From: an uncultured Pseudomonadota bacterium
GTDB taxonomy: Bacteria > Pseudomonadota > Gammaproteobacteria > Steroidobacterales > Steroidobacteraceae
DNA length: 64,000 bases
Reading direction: 5' to 3'
NCBI GenBank assembly: GCA_902826225.1
Contig: CADEED010000004.1
Location: forward strand, 1 to 64,000
Both the position numbers and the translations under genes were made by a program. Below are positions 45,381 to 53,530 of the stretch, piece by piece; position 1 is the stretch's first letter; each line of letters opens with the position of its first letter. The notes below the pieces were generated by a model. The model was not told the DNA's origin. It made no database searches and worked only from the letters and a program-made list of their open reading frames with translations.

Positions 45381-45752
45381 ATGAAGAAATCCGCACTCGC
45401 GATAGTTGCCGGCGGGTTACTGGCCGCCTCGGCGCTGGCCCAGGTGCAGCCGCCGATCCTCCCACCTACCGGCGCCACGAAGGGCTGGACGACCGAGGAC
45501 ACCCGCGCCATCGAGAAGCGTCCTCACGAGATGGGCTACCTCTCGGCCACGATCGTGAAGCTCAGTGTCCGCAAGCGCACGGGGCGCTTCATCGTGACGC
45601 TCGACAACGGTCAGCGCTGGTCGCAGACGGAGAGCAAACCGGACGTGACCGTCGGCATCGGCGACGAGGTCAAGATCCAGAAGAGCACGCTCGGCTCGTA
45701 CACGCTCGTCACCGAGCATGGCGTCGAGACCCGGGTGCGCCGCGACCGTTGA
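45381..45752 (+). CDS. Small exported protein related to the gene at 43541
   Basis: A 123-residue protein with a signal peptide (residues 1-20). Its beta-rich domain shows LDNGQRWSQ, GDEVKIQKSTLGSYTLV and ETRVRRD, in the same order and spacing as the C-terminal part of the 156-residue protein 1.4 kb away. The two appear to be paralogues. It lacks the cysteine-containing N-terminal region of the other. A role in the envelope is inferred from the signal peptide. Confidence 0.8.
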   Translation: MKKSALAIVAGGLLAASALAQVQPPILPPTGATKGWTTEDTRAIEKRPHEMGYLSATIVKLSVRKRTGRFIVTLDNGQRWSQTESKPDVTVGIGDEVKIQKSTLGSYTLVTEHGVETRVRRDR

Positions 45753-45764
45753 CCGGCCGATCGG

Positions 45765-46817
45765 CTAGTCCCGCTGCGGGAGGCGGCTCGGGATGCCGTG
45801 CCGTTTCATGGTGACGTTGCTCGCGCCGCCGCGCGGCAGGAAGCGCACCTCGCTCTTGCGATAGTCGATCATCATCGCGTCGGTGCTGCCGAGCACGTCG
45901 ATGCCGAGCACGATCGCCGGCTCGTCCTCGACTCCCCAGATCCTGAAGACCTCGAAGTCCCCGTAGACCACCTGCAGGCTGCCGATCTCCACGCCCGCGA
46001 CGCGGATCTGCGGCGTCTTGACCAGGTCGCCGAACACCGCGTGCGAGGTCGCCGCGTAGACCTGCGTTCGGGTCGGCTCCGGCGCGATCTTGCGGCGTTC
46101 GCGGAGGGCCCGGAGCAGCGCGGGATTGCCGAGCGACCGCTCCGCGCCGGTGTCGATGATCGCGGCGGTCTTGATGTTGCCGACGCGCGCGTCGACCACC
46201 ACGAGCCCACCGAACTCCAGCCGCGCGCGCGCCCGCTCCCATTCCTCGCCGACGCGCGGGCAGGCCTTGTCGTGGATCGCGAGCCGGCCGCGCACGAAGT
46301 TCACGACGAGACAGCCGCGCGCGAACGCATCCGCGCCGAAGATTCCGTCGGCATCGGCGAATACACGGGGCTCGACGACGGGCAGGCTGCTGTTCGTGAG
46401 CTTGATGCCGCCCGCGGTGATGTCGTCGACGAGCACCGTCGGCACGACCTCGGAGCCGGTGATGCCGCGCAGCAGTTTGCTGTTCGAGTGGTCGACGGGC
46501 AGAGACAGCCGCCGCACGACGCGCGGCGCGATGACCGTGCTCGAGGCGCCCGTGTCGACGACGAACGCGAACGGGCCAACGCCATTCACGTAGACCGGCG
46601 CCATCACGCGTCCGATGCGGTCGGGCTGCGTGGCCGCGACGTATACGAAGCTCTCGGGCTTGATCTCGGCGGGCGGCACCACTTCCAGCGAAGGCAACAC
46701 GACGGGTGCGCCGGCCGGCTGCCCGGCGGCAGTCGGTTCGACGTGTGCGGAGGCGCGCGCGACGGGCGCCGAGGCGATGATCGCCAGGACTACGACTGCC
46801 TGAATTCGATGCGCCAT
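45765..46817 (-). CDS. Exported retropepsin-like aspartic protease, tandem domains
   Basis: A 350-residue periplasmic protein with a signal peptide (residues 1-23). It contains two retropepsin-like halves, each with the catalytic D-T-G: VVDTGASST (Asp88) and IIDTGAERS (Asp222). Each half also has the later G-x-D/L-G segment (GIFGADAFA and VLGIDVLGS). Most bacterial relatives have one such unit, so this looks like a self-contained pepsin-like pair. Substrates are unknown. TAATGT lies six bases before the ATG. It is divergent from the histidine kinase. Confidence 0.88.
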   Translation of the reverse strand: MAHRIQAVVVLAIIASAPVARASAHVEPTAAGQPAGAPVVLPSLEVVPPAEIKPESFVYVAATQPDRIGRVMAPVYVNGVGPFAFVVDTGASSTVIAPRVVRRLSLPVDHSNSKLLRGITGSEVVPTVLVDDITAGGIKLTNSSLPVVEPRVFADADGIFGADAFARGCLVVNFVRGRLAIHDKACPRVGEEWERARARLEFGGLVVVDARVGNIKTAAIIDTGAERSLGNPALLRALRERRKIAPEPTRTQVYAATSHAVFGDLVKTPQIRVAGVEIGSLQVVYGDFEVFRIWGVEDEPAIVLGIDVLGSTDAMMIDYRKSEVRFLPRGGASNVTMKRHGIPSRLPQRD

Positions 46818-46823
46818 GTCGAA

Positions 46824-46829
46824 ACATTA
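46824..46829 (-). promoter_or_regulatory. Putative -10 (TAATGT) of the retropepsin gene
   Basis: On the minus strand TAATGT ends six bases before the ATG, with no Shine-Dalgarno. Confidence 0.45.
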
Positions 46830-47024
46830 CTCCAATCGTTCCGCGAAAGGCGCGCGGTGCGCTGAAGCGTGAAGCAGGTTCCCGGTGCGGGACGGGCCCA
46901 TGAATTGCCTTGCGGGTCACCCCACGAGCCGCACCGTCAGCGCGATGTCCGGTCTTCCGGGCCGCCTGCGTCCGGGGGCGGACGTTTCCGGCGGTTTGCG
47001 GCACGGCGGGAACGCTCCGCTGGC

Positions 47025-47030
47025 TAGAAT
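47025..47030 (+). promoter_or_regulatory. Putative -10 (TAGAAT) of the PAS histidine kinase gene
   Basis: TAGAAT ends seven bases before the ATG at 47038, with no Shine-Dalgarno. Confidence 0.5.
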
Positions 47031-47037
47031 CCGGGAC

Positions 47038-49242
47038 ATGACCTCGAAGCCGCCCGTGGATATCCGCGTGAACACCGACCTGTCGGCACGCGCGGAAGCC
47101 CGGCTGCGGGCGCTCACCGAATACGCCTTCGAGATCATCACGATCCAGGACGTCGAGGGCACCTTCACGTACGTCAACGAAGCCGTGAAACGGCACCTCG
47201 GCTACTCCGTCGCCGAGATCATCGGTCGAAGCGCCGCCGATTTCATCCACGCGGACGATCTCGATGCAATGCGCCAGCGTTTCCGCAGCGTGCTGGCGTC
47301 GACGGAGCCGAACCCCGATGCGAACTACTTCGAGTACCGGTTCCGCCATCGCGACGGGACCTGGCGCTGGCTCGAGAGCGTCGCCGTCAATGCGCTGAGG
47401 AATCCCGCGGTGCTGGGCGTCATCGCGCATTCGCGCGACATCTCGCGCCGCAAGGCCAACGAGCGGAGCCTGTCGCTGAACCACGCGCGTTACCGCACCG
47501 TCGCCGACCTGTCCGAGGGCGCGGTGCACGAGTACGTCATCAATGCCGCGGGCCGCTTCGAGCTCGAATGGACGCTGGGCGCGGAGCGCGTCTACGGCTG
47601 CAGCGACGAGGAGTACCGCCGTCGCGGCTGGGACAGCTTCGTCGTCGGCCAAGGCTGGAAGGATTTGAGTCTCGCGCGCACCGAACGCTACCTGCGCGGC
47701 GAGACGGTCGAGTTCGGCGCGCAGATCCGGCGCGCCGACGGGTTGGTCCGCTGGATCGAAGCGCGCAATACGCCGATCGCCGATCCCGCGACGGGCAAGT
47801 TCACGCGGCTGATCGGCGTGGCGATCGACGTCACCGAGCGCAAGCTGGCCGCCGATGCCTTGCGCGAGAGCGAGTTCCGCTATCGCACCGTGGCCGAACT
47901 CACCTCGGGGTTCGTGTACGAGGCCGCCGTCGACGAGCGCGGCGAGGTGCAGGTCGTATGGGCCAGCCCCGGGTGGGACAAATTCTTCGGCGGACCATTC
48001 GAAGAACTCAACCGCATCGGCTGGAGGCATTTCTTCCCGCCCTCAGACCACGCGGCCGCGATCCGCCGGCGCCTGAAGCTGCGCCGCGGCGAGCGCACCG
48101 TGATGGAGGTCGCGCTGCGCACGCTGAACGGCGCAACACGGTGGGTGCACCTCGCGAACCAGCCGCTCGTCGCGCCGGACGGGAGCGTGACGCGTTACAT
48201 CGGCGTGGTTCACGACATCACGGACCGCAAGGCGAACGAAGAGGTCCTGCGTACTCAGGCCCTCGCCATCGAGGTGATGCACGAGGGCGTCGTGCTGTCC
48301 GACGGCGGCGGCGTGATCCGCATGACGAACCCGGCATTCGATCGCATGTTTCGCGCCGAACCCGGCACCCTGGCCGGCAAGCATCTCGATCAGCTGCCCT
48401 GCGAGCCGCCGCTCGATCGGCGCATTGCCGAATTCGCCGGCGAGGCCGGCCTGGTGCGCGCGGGCGCGCCGCTCGTGAGCGAACTCACCGTGCGTGGCGC
48501 CCACGACGGCACGCCCTTGTTCGTCGAGGCGGCGATCACCTCGCTCGTCCTGCGCGGTGAACGCTTCTGGCTCACGATGCTGCAGGATGCGACCGCGCGG
48601 CGTCAGCTCGAACGCGAAGTGCTCGAGGTCAGCAACCGCGAGCAGCAACGCATCGGCAGCGACCTGCACGACGGCCTGGGGCAGGAACTCACCGGAATCG
48701 CCCTGCTGCTGCGCGGCCTCGAGAACCGTGCGGAGCGAGAGGCGCCCGCGCTGTCGCAGTCGATCGAGGAAATCGCGCTGCTCGTCAACGACGCGATCTT
48801 CACGACGCGCGCGCTCGCGCGCGGATTGTCACCGGTGACCTTCGATCGTGGCGGTCTCTCGCTCGCGCTGGAAGAACTCGCACGCCGCCTGTCGGCCATG
48901 TTCCGCATCGACGTGCGCTGCGAGGCGATCGAGGCGATCGACGGCGGGCTCGACTCGGTGAATGCGCTGCATCTGTACCGCATCGCGCAGGAAGCCGTGA
49001 CCAATGCCGCCCAGCACGGCGGCGCGGGGCACGTGTACATCACGCTGGTGCGCGACGGGGATCGCGGGTTGCTGCGCATCGAGGACAACGGCAGGGGCTT
49101 CAACCCCGCGACGCCGCATGCCAAGGGACTGGGCCTGCGCATCATGCATTACCGCGCGCAGATGATGGCCGGGAGCCTGCGCATCGAGAGCGACGCGGCT
49201 CGCGGCACGGTGGTGAGCTGCTGGTTCCCCCGCCAGGCTTGA
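47038..49242 (+). CDS. Multi-PAS sensor histidine kinase (NarL-type, HisKA_3)
   Basis: A 734-residue cytoplasmic kinase. At least three PAS/PAC units are visible: ITIQDVEGTFTYVNEAVKRHLGY (first), then two more each ending in GVAIDVTERK- and GVVHDITDRK-type PAC motifs, and a fourth shorter PAS before the kinase core. The dimerisation helix has DLHDGLGQELTGIALL with the phosphorylated His544. The ATPase part has EAVTNAAQHG (N box) and IEDNGRGFNP (G1 box). There are no membrane segments. The partner response regulator, probably NarL-like, is not in the window. The signal is unknown. Confidence 0.92.
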   Translation: MTSKPPVDIRVNTDLSARAEARLRALTEYAFEIITIQDVEGTFTYVNEAVKRHLGYSVAEIIGRSAADFIHADDLDAMRQRFRSVLASTEPNPDANYFEYRFRHRDGTWRWLESVAVNALRNPAVLGVIAHSRDISRRKANERSLSLNHARYRTVADLSEGAVHEYVINAAGRFELEWTLGAERVYGCSDEEYRRRGWDSFVVGQGWKDLSLARTERYLRGETVEFGAQIRRADGLVRWIEARNTPIADPATGKFTRLIGVAIDVTERKLAADALRESEFRYRTVAELTSGFVYEAAVDERGEVQVVWASPGWDKFFGGPFEELNRIGWRHFFPPSDHAAAIRRRLKLRRGERTVMEVALRTLNGATRWVHLANQPLVAPDGSVTRYIGVVHDITDRKANEEVLRTQALAIEVMHEGVVLSDGGGVIRMTNPAFDRMFRAEPGTLAGKHLDQLPCEPPLDRRIAEFAGEAGLVRAGAPLVSELTVRGAHDGTPLFVEAAITSLVLRGERFWLTMLQDATARRQLEREVLEVSNREQQRIGSDLHDGLGQELTGIALLLRGLENRAEREAPALSQSIEEIALLVNDAIFTTRALARGLSPVTFDRGGLSLALEELARRLSAMFRIDVRCEAIEAIDGGLDSVNALHLYRIAQEAVTNAAQHGGAGHVYITLVRDGDRGLLRIEDNGRGFNPATPHAKGLGLRIMHYRAQMMAGSLRIESDAARGTVVSCWFPRQA

Positions 49243-49278
49243 GGGTGCCCGTGTCGGCGAGGGCATAGTCACCTTGTC

Positions 49279-50802
49279 TCAGCGACGCCCGATAGACCCC
49301 GCAGCAATCCTCTGCGACCACTCCGCCGGCCCCGTCCGATGCACCGACGTCCCGTTCGCATCGACCGCCACCGTCACCGGCATGTCCTCGACGGTGAACT
49401 CATAGATCGCTTCCATGCCGAGATCCTCGAACGCCACGACGCGCGATGCCTTGATCGCCTTGGACACGAGGTAAGCCGCGCCGCCCACGGCCATGAGATA
49501 CGCCGCGCGATGCTTCTGGATGGCTTCGACGCCGGCCGGGCCGCGCTCGGCCTTGCCGACCATCGCGATGAGGCCGGTCTTCGCGAGCATCATCTCCGTG
49601 AACTTGTCCATGCGCGTCGCGGTGGTCGGGCCCGCGGGTCCCACGACCTCGCTGCGCACCGGGTCGACGGGACCGACGTAGTAGATGACGCGATTGCGGA
49701 AATCGACGCCGGGCGGCAACGGCTCGCCTTTCGCGAACAGGTCCGCGATGCGCTTGTGGGCCGCGTCGCGCCCCGTGAGCATGCGGCCGTTAAGCAACAG
49801 CGATTCACCCGGCTTCCAGGTCGCGACCTCCGCGGGCGTCAGCGTATCGAGGTTCACGCGGCGCGCATCGGCGGCCGGCGCCCAGTCGACCTTCGGCCAG
49901 TCCGCAAGCTTCGGCGGCTCGAGCCTCGCGGGTCCGCTGCCGTCGAGCGTGAAATGCACGTGCCGCGTCGCCGCGCAGTTCGGGATCATCGCGACGGGCT
50001 TCGATGCCGCGTGGGTCGGGTACTCGAAGATCTTGACGTCGAGCACGGTAGATAGGCCGCCGAGACCCTGCGCGCCGATGCCGAGCGCGTTCACGCGCTC
50101 GTAGAGTTCGATGCGCAGCTCCTCGGTCTTGCTGGACGGGCCGCGCGCCTTGAGATCCGCCATGTCGATGGGTTCCATCAGCGATTCCTTGGCGAGCAGC
50201 ATCGCCTTCTCCGCCGAACCGCCGATACCGATGCCGAGCATCCCCGGCGGGCACCAGCCCGCGCCCATGAGAGGCACCGTCTTGAGCACCCAGTCCACGA
50301 GCGAATCCGACGGATTCAGCATCACGAACTTCGACTTGTTTTCCGAACCGCCGCCCTTCGCCGCGACGGTGATCTCGAGTTCGTCCCCCGGCACGAGGCG
50401 GGTGTGGATGACGGCCGGCGTGTTGTCCCGAGTGTTCCTGCGCGTGAAATTCGGATCCGCGACGATCGACGCACGCAGCTTGTTGTCGGGGTGCAGATAG
50501 GCGCGGCGCACGCCTTCGTTGATCATCTCTTCGAAGGAGAGCCGCGCGTCCCACCGCACGTTCATGCCCACCTTCGCGAACACCACGACGATGCCCGTGT
50601 CCTGGCAGATCGGCCGGCGACCCTCGGCGCACATGCGCGAGTTCGTGAGGATCTGCGCGATCGCATCGCGCGCGGCCGGGGACTGCTCGAGCTCGTAGGC
50701 CTTGCCGAGCGCCCGGATGTAGTCCGGCGGGTGGTAGTACGAGATGTACTGAAGCGCGTCGGCGACGCTGTCGATGAGGTCCTGCTGGCGGATGGCTTGC
50801 AT
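49279..50802 (-). CDS. Class I fumarate hydratase (iron-sulfur)
   Basis: Interconverts fumarate and malate in the TCA cycle using a [4Fe-4S] cluster. Cluster cysteines appear in RRPICQDTGIVVVF and MIPNCAATRHVHF. The N-terminal alpha and C-terminal beta parts are fused, giving 507 residues, as in FumA/FumB. Family stretches include GWCPPGMLGIGIGGSAEKAM and GPAGPTTATRMDKF. An oxygen-sensitive enzyme; a class II isozyme may exist elsewhere. A TAAAAT on the minus strand about 27 bases before the ATG is the likely -10. It is divergent from NDH-2. Confidence 0.95.
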   Translation of the reverse strand: MQAIRQQDLIDSVADALQYISYYHPPDYIRALGKAYELEQSPAARDAIAQILTNSRMCAEGRRPICQDTGIVVVFAKVGMNVRWDARLSFEEMINEGVRRAYLHPDNKLRASIVADPNFTRRNTRDNTPAVIHTRLVPGDELEITVAAKGGGSENKSKFVMLNPSDSLVDWVLKTVPLMGAGWCPPGMLGIGIGGSAEKAMLLAKESLMEPIDMADLKARGPSSKTEELRIELYERVNALGIGAQGLGGLSTVLDVKIFEYPTHAASKPVAMIPNCAATRHVHFTLDGSGPARLEPPKLADWPKVDWAPAADARRVNLDTLTPAEVATWKPGESLLLNGRMLTGRDAAHKRIADLFAKGEPLPPGVDFRNRVIYYVGPVDPVRSEVVGPAGPTTATRMDKFTEMMLAKTGLIAMVGKAERGPAGVEAIQKHRAAYLMAVGGAAYLVSKAIKASRVVAFEDLGMEAIYEFTVEDMPVTVAVDANGTSVHRTGPAEWSQRIAAGSIGRR

Positions 50803-50861
50803 GATGTCTTTTGCTTAAGTGGCGTTCACATTTTAGCGCGCCGAATTCGCGCCGTTTCGGT

Positions 50862-50867
50862 TAAGTT
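50862..50867 (+). promoter_or_regulatory. Putative -10 (TAAGTT) of the NDH-2 gene
   Basis: TAAGTT ends seven bases before the ATG at 50875, with no Shine-Dalgarno. Confidence 0.45.
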
Positions 50868-50874
50868 TTGGCTC

Positions 50875-52188
50875 ATGACGCAAAGGAAACGAGTCATCGT
50901 GATCGGTGGCGGATTCGCGGGGCTGTGGTGCGTCCAGCGGCTCGCCAAGGCGCCGGTCGACATCACGCTCATCGACCGCAGCAATCACCATCTCTTCCAG
51001 CCGCTGCTCTACCAGGTCGCGACGGCCGGCCTCGCGGCGCCCTCGATCGCCGCGCCGTTGCGCTACATCCTGCGCGACCAGCGCAACGTGACGGTGCTCA
51101 TGGGCGAGGTCGACCGCATCGACGTGACCGCGCGTACCGTCCATGTCGGCGGGCAGGCGCTGTCCTTCGACTATCTGCTCGTCGCCAGCGGCGCGACGCA
51201 TGCCTACTTCGGCCGCGACCAGTGGGCGACGCACGCGCCCGGACTCAAGACGCTCGACGACGCGTTCCTGATCCGCCGCCGCGTGCTCTCTGCCTTCGAG
51301 GAGGCGGAGGCCGCGCAGGACAGCGCCACGCGCGACGCGTGCCTCACGTTTGCCGTGATCGGCGCGGGTCCGACGGGCGTCGAACTCGCCGGGACGCTGG
51401 CCGAGATCGCGCGACACACGCTGGCGCGGGAGTTTCGCCACATCGATTCCCGCCGCGCGCGGGTGCTGCTCATCGAGGCCGGGCCGCGCGTGTTGTCGAC
51501 GTTCACCGAAGGGCTGTCGGAAAAGGCGCGCGCGCAACTGGTGAAACTCGGCGTCGAGGTGCACCTGGGCAAGCCCGTCACCCATATCGGGGATGGCTAT
51601 CTCGAGTTCGGCGGGCAACGCGTCGACGCGCGCAACATCCTGTGGGCCGCCGGTGTCGCCGCCTCGCCGCTCGGCAAACAACTCGTCGAAGGAACCGGCA
51701 GTCCGGGGATCGATCGCGCCGGGCGCGTGCGGGTCGCGTCCGATCTGTCGCTGCCCGGTCACCCCGGGATCTTCGTCGCGGGCGACCTCGTCTCGATCGA
51801 GCTCGAAGGCAAGCCCGTCCCCGGCGTGGCGCCGGCCGCGAAGCAGATGGGCAACCGGGTGGCGGACAATATCCGCGCGCTCCTCGCCGGCAGGCCGACG
51901 ACGGCGTTCCGGTACCGGGACTTCGGTTCTCTCGCGACGATCGGCCGCCACTCCGCGATCGTGCAATGGCCGAACCTGCGCATGTCCGGCGCGCTGGCGT
52001 GGTGGTTCTGGCTCGTCCTCCACATCTATTTCCTGATCGGCTTCCGCAGCCGTCTCATCGTGCTCATCAACTGGGCGTGGGCCTATTTCACGTACGCCCG
52101 CGGCGCGCGCATCATCATCAACACCGATTCCGACAGGGAAATTCATGGCAGCGAAGAAGAAGTCCGCGGCGAAAGCCGGGGCGCGTAA
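50875..52188 (+). CDS. ndh: Type II NADH dehydrogenase-like FAD oxidoreductase
   Basis: A 437-residue flavoprotein that passes electrons from NADH to quinone without pumping protons. It has an N-terminal FAD motif VIVIGGGFAGLWCVQ (residues 7-21), NHHLFQPLLYQVATAGL after it, the NADH-binding VIGAGPTGVELAG in the middle and the GDLVS region near the C-terminus. The end, WWFWLVLHIYFLIGFRSRL, is a membrane-anchoring helix. The next gene overlaps its last 44 bp. The longer upstream frame crosses the fumarase gene and is not used. Confidence 0.92.
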   Translation: MTQRKRVIVIGGGFAGLWCVQRLAKAPVDITLIDRSNHHLFQPLLYQVATAGLAAPSIAAPLRYILRDQRNVTVLMGEVDRIDVTARTVHVGGQALSFDYLLVASGATHAYFGRDQWATHAPGLKTLDDAFLIRRRVLSAFEEAEAAQDSATRDACLTFAVIGAGPTGVELAGTLAEIARHTLAREFRHIDSRRARVLLIEAGPRVLSTFTEGLSEKARAQLVKLGVEVHLGKPVTHIGDGYLEFGGQRVDARNILWAAGVAASPLGKQLVEGTGSPGIDRAGRVRVASDLSLPGHPGIFVAGDLVSIELEGKPVPGVAPAAKQMGNRVADNIRALLAGRPTTAFRYRDFGSLATIGRHSAIVQWPNLRMSGALAWWFWLVLHIYFLIGFRSRLIVLINWAWAYFTYARGARIIINTDSDREIHGSEEEVRGESRGA

Positions 52189-53155
52189 GGCGAGGCGCTC
52201 GCCCAGGCTCGCACCGAACGCGGTGAAGCGCGGGCTGTCCGCGACCGAGGTGGCGTTGGCGCTGGATCACCCGGACATCGCGCCCGTGGTCGAACTCGTG
52301 CGCGCCGCGGGCGGCGCGCCGCTCGGCGCCTACCGCGAGCCGCTCGGCGGTCGACCGCTGCTGCTGGCATCTCTGCCGTTCTCGGCGGTGCAGCCCACGC
52401 CATTCCAACGCGATCTTTCGCCCACGCACGCGAAGAAGCTCGCGGTGGCCATCGAGGCGACCTCCGCATTCCTGGATCCGCTGATCGTCGTGCGTGGCGA
52501 GGACGGCCGCTTCTGGACGCCGAACGGACGTCATCGCCTCGCCGCCGCGAAAGTGCTGGGCCTCAAGCAGATCACCGTGCTGATCTCGCCCGACGAGTCG
52601 CTGTCGTACCGCATCCTGGCGTTGAACACGGAGAAGGCGCACAACCTCAAGGACAAGTCCCTCGAGGTCGTGCGCATGGCGCGCAATCTTGCGAAGCGGG
52701 AACCGGCGCGGACCGAGGCGTCCCTGGCCGCGGAGTTCGAGGCGGCCGAGCTGCTCACGCTGGGACTGGTGTACGAGAAGAACCTGCGCTTCGGCGGCGG
52801 AGCCTACAGCCCGGTGCTCAAGAAGGTGGATCGACTGTCGACGAAGAAGTTGCCGGAAGGCCTGCGCGAGCGCACGGCCTATGCGGCGCGGCTGCAGGAG
52901 ATCGACAACGAAGTGAAGCGCATCGTCGGCGAGCTCCAGGCGCGCGGCATGAAGTCGCCCTACCTGCGCAGCTACGTCGTGGCGCGCATCAACCCGGTGC
53001 GCTTCCACAAGGCGAAGCCGGGCGACAAGAAGCCGGCGATGCCGATCGCCCAGGCGCTGTTGCGCATGGTGTCGGCGGCGAAGAAGTTCGATCTCTCCCG
53101 GGTGAACATGAGCGACCTGGCCTTCGTTGCCGCCGGCGCCGAGTCAGCCGATTGA
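52145..53155 (+). CDS. ParB-like nuclease-domain protein (orphan)
   Basis: A 336-residue protein with a very basic N-terminus (AAKKKSAAKAGARKARR) and one ParB/RepB N-terminal domain at about residues 75-150, including TPNGRHRLAAAKVLG and ALNTEKAHNLKDKS. The central HTH of chromosomal ParB is not clear and no parA is adjacent, so it is unlikely to be the segregation protein. ParB-type domains are now known as CTP-binding switches; whether this one binds CTP is unknown. It starts inside ndh and ends at the DUF4180 gene. Confidence 0.8.
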   Translation: MAAKKKSAAKAGARKARRSPRLAPNAVKRGLSATEVALALDHPDIAPVVELVRAAGGAPLGAYREPLGGRPLLLASLPFSAVQPTPFQRDLSPTHAKKLAVAIEATSAFLDPLIVVRGEDGRFWTPNGRHRLAAAKVLGLKQITVLISPDESLSYRILALNTEKAHNLKDKSLEVVRMARNLAKREPARTEASLAAEFEAAELLTLGLVYEKNLRFGGGAYSPVLKKVDRLSTKKLPEGLRERTAYAARLQEIDNEVKRIVGELQARGMKSPYLRSYVVARINPVRFHKAKPGDKKPAMPIAQALLRMVSAAKKFDLSRVNMSDLAFVAAGAESAD

Positions 53156-53472
53156 CCGCTCCGCGAATAGACGAACCGGGCGACATCGCCGACGCGCTCA
53201 GCGCAGGCATGAACTCCGGCGGGTTGCTGCTGGACGAGTCCCAGCTCGGCGCGAAGTTCTTCGACATGCGTAGCGGTCTCGCGGGTGAAGTGCTGCAGAA
53301 GTTCACGAACTACCGGGTACGCCTGGCCATCGTCGTCGCGAACCCCCTCGCCCATGGCAGCCGCTTCAGCGAACTCGCCTGCGAACATCGCAGGCACAAC
53401 GGCGTGCGCTTCTTCGAGACCGCGCAGCTCGCGCGGCAATGGCTGGCTTACAACCCGATCGTGAAGTGTTGA
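53152..53472 (+). CDS. DUF4180 domain-containing protein
   Basis: A 106-residue single-domain protein. It matches DUF4180: GLLLDESQLGAKFFDMRSGLAGEVLQKFTNYRVRLAIV is the family core, and a C-terminal GVRFFETAQLARQWL closes it. The start is TTG, overlapping the ParB-like stop by 4 bp. The function is unknown. The tight coupling with the ParB-like gene suggests they act together. Confidence 0.85.
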   Translation: MTAPRIDEPGDIADALSAGMNSGGLLLDESQLGAKFFDMRSGLAGEVLQKFTNYRVRLAIVVANPLAHGSRFSELACEHRRHNGVRFFETAQLARQWLAYNPIVKC

Positions 53473-53530
53473 CCCCGTAGGGTGATCCGGGCCTACAGCC
53501 GCGCGCCGGGGCGAACGTCAGGCTCGGGAC

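Noticed and set aside
52145-53155. ParB-like gene as the chromosome partition locus (parABS)
   Set aside because: No parA, no GTTTCAC-type parS palindrome noticed, and the central HTH is not clear.
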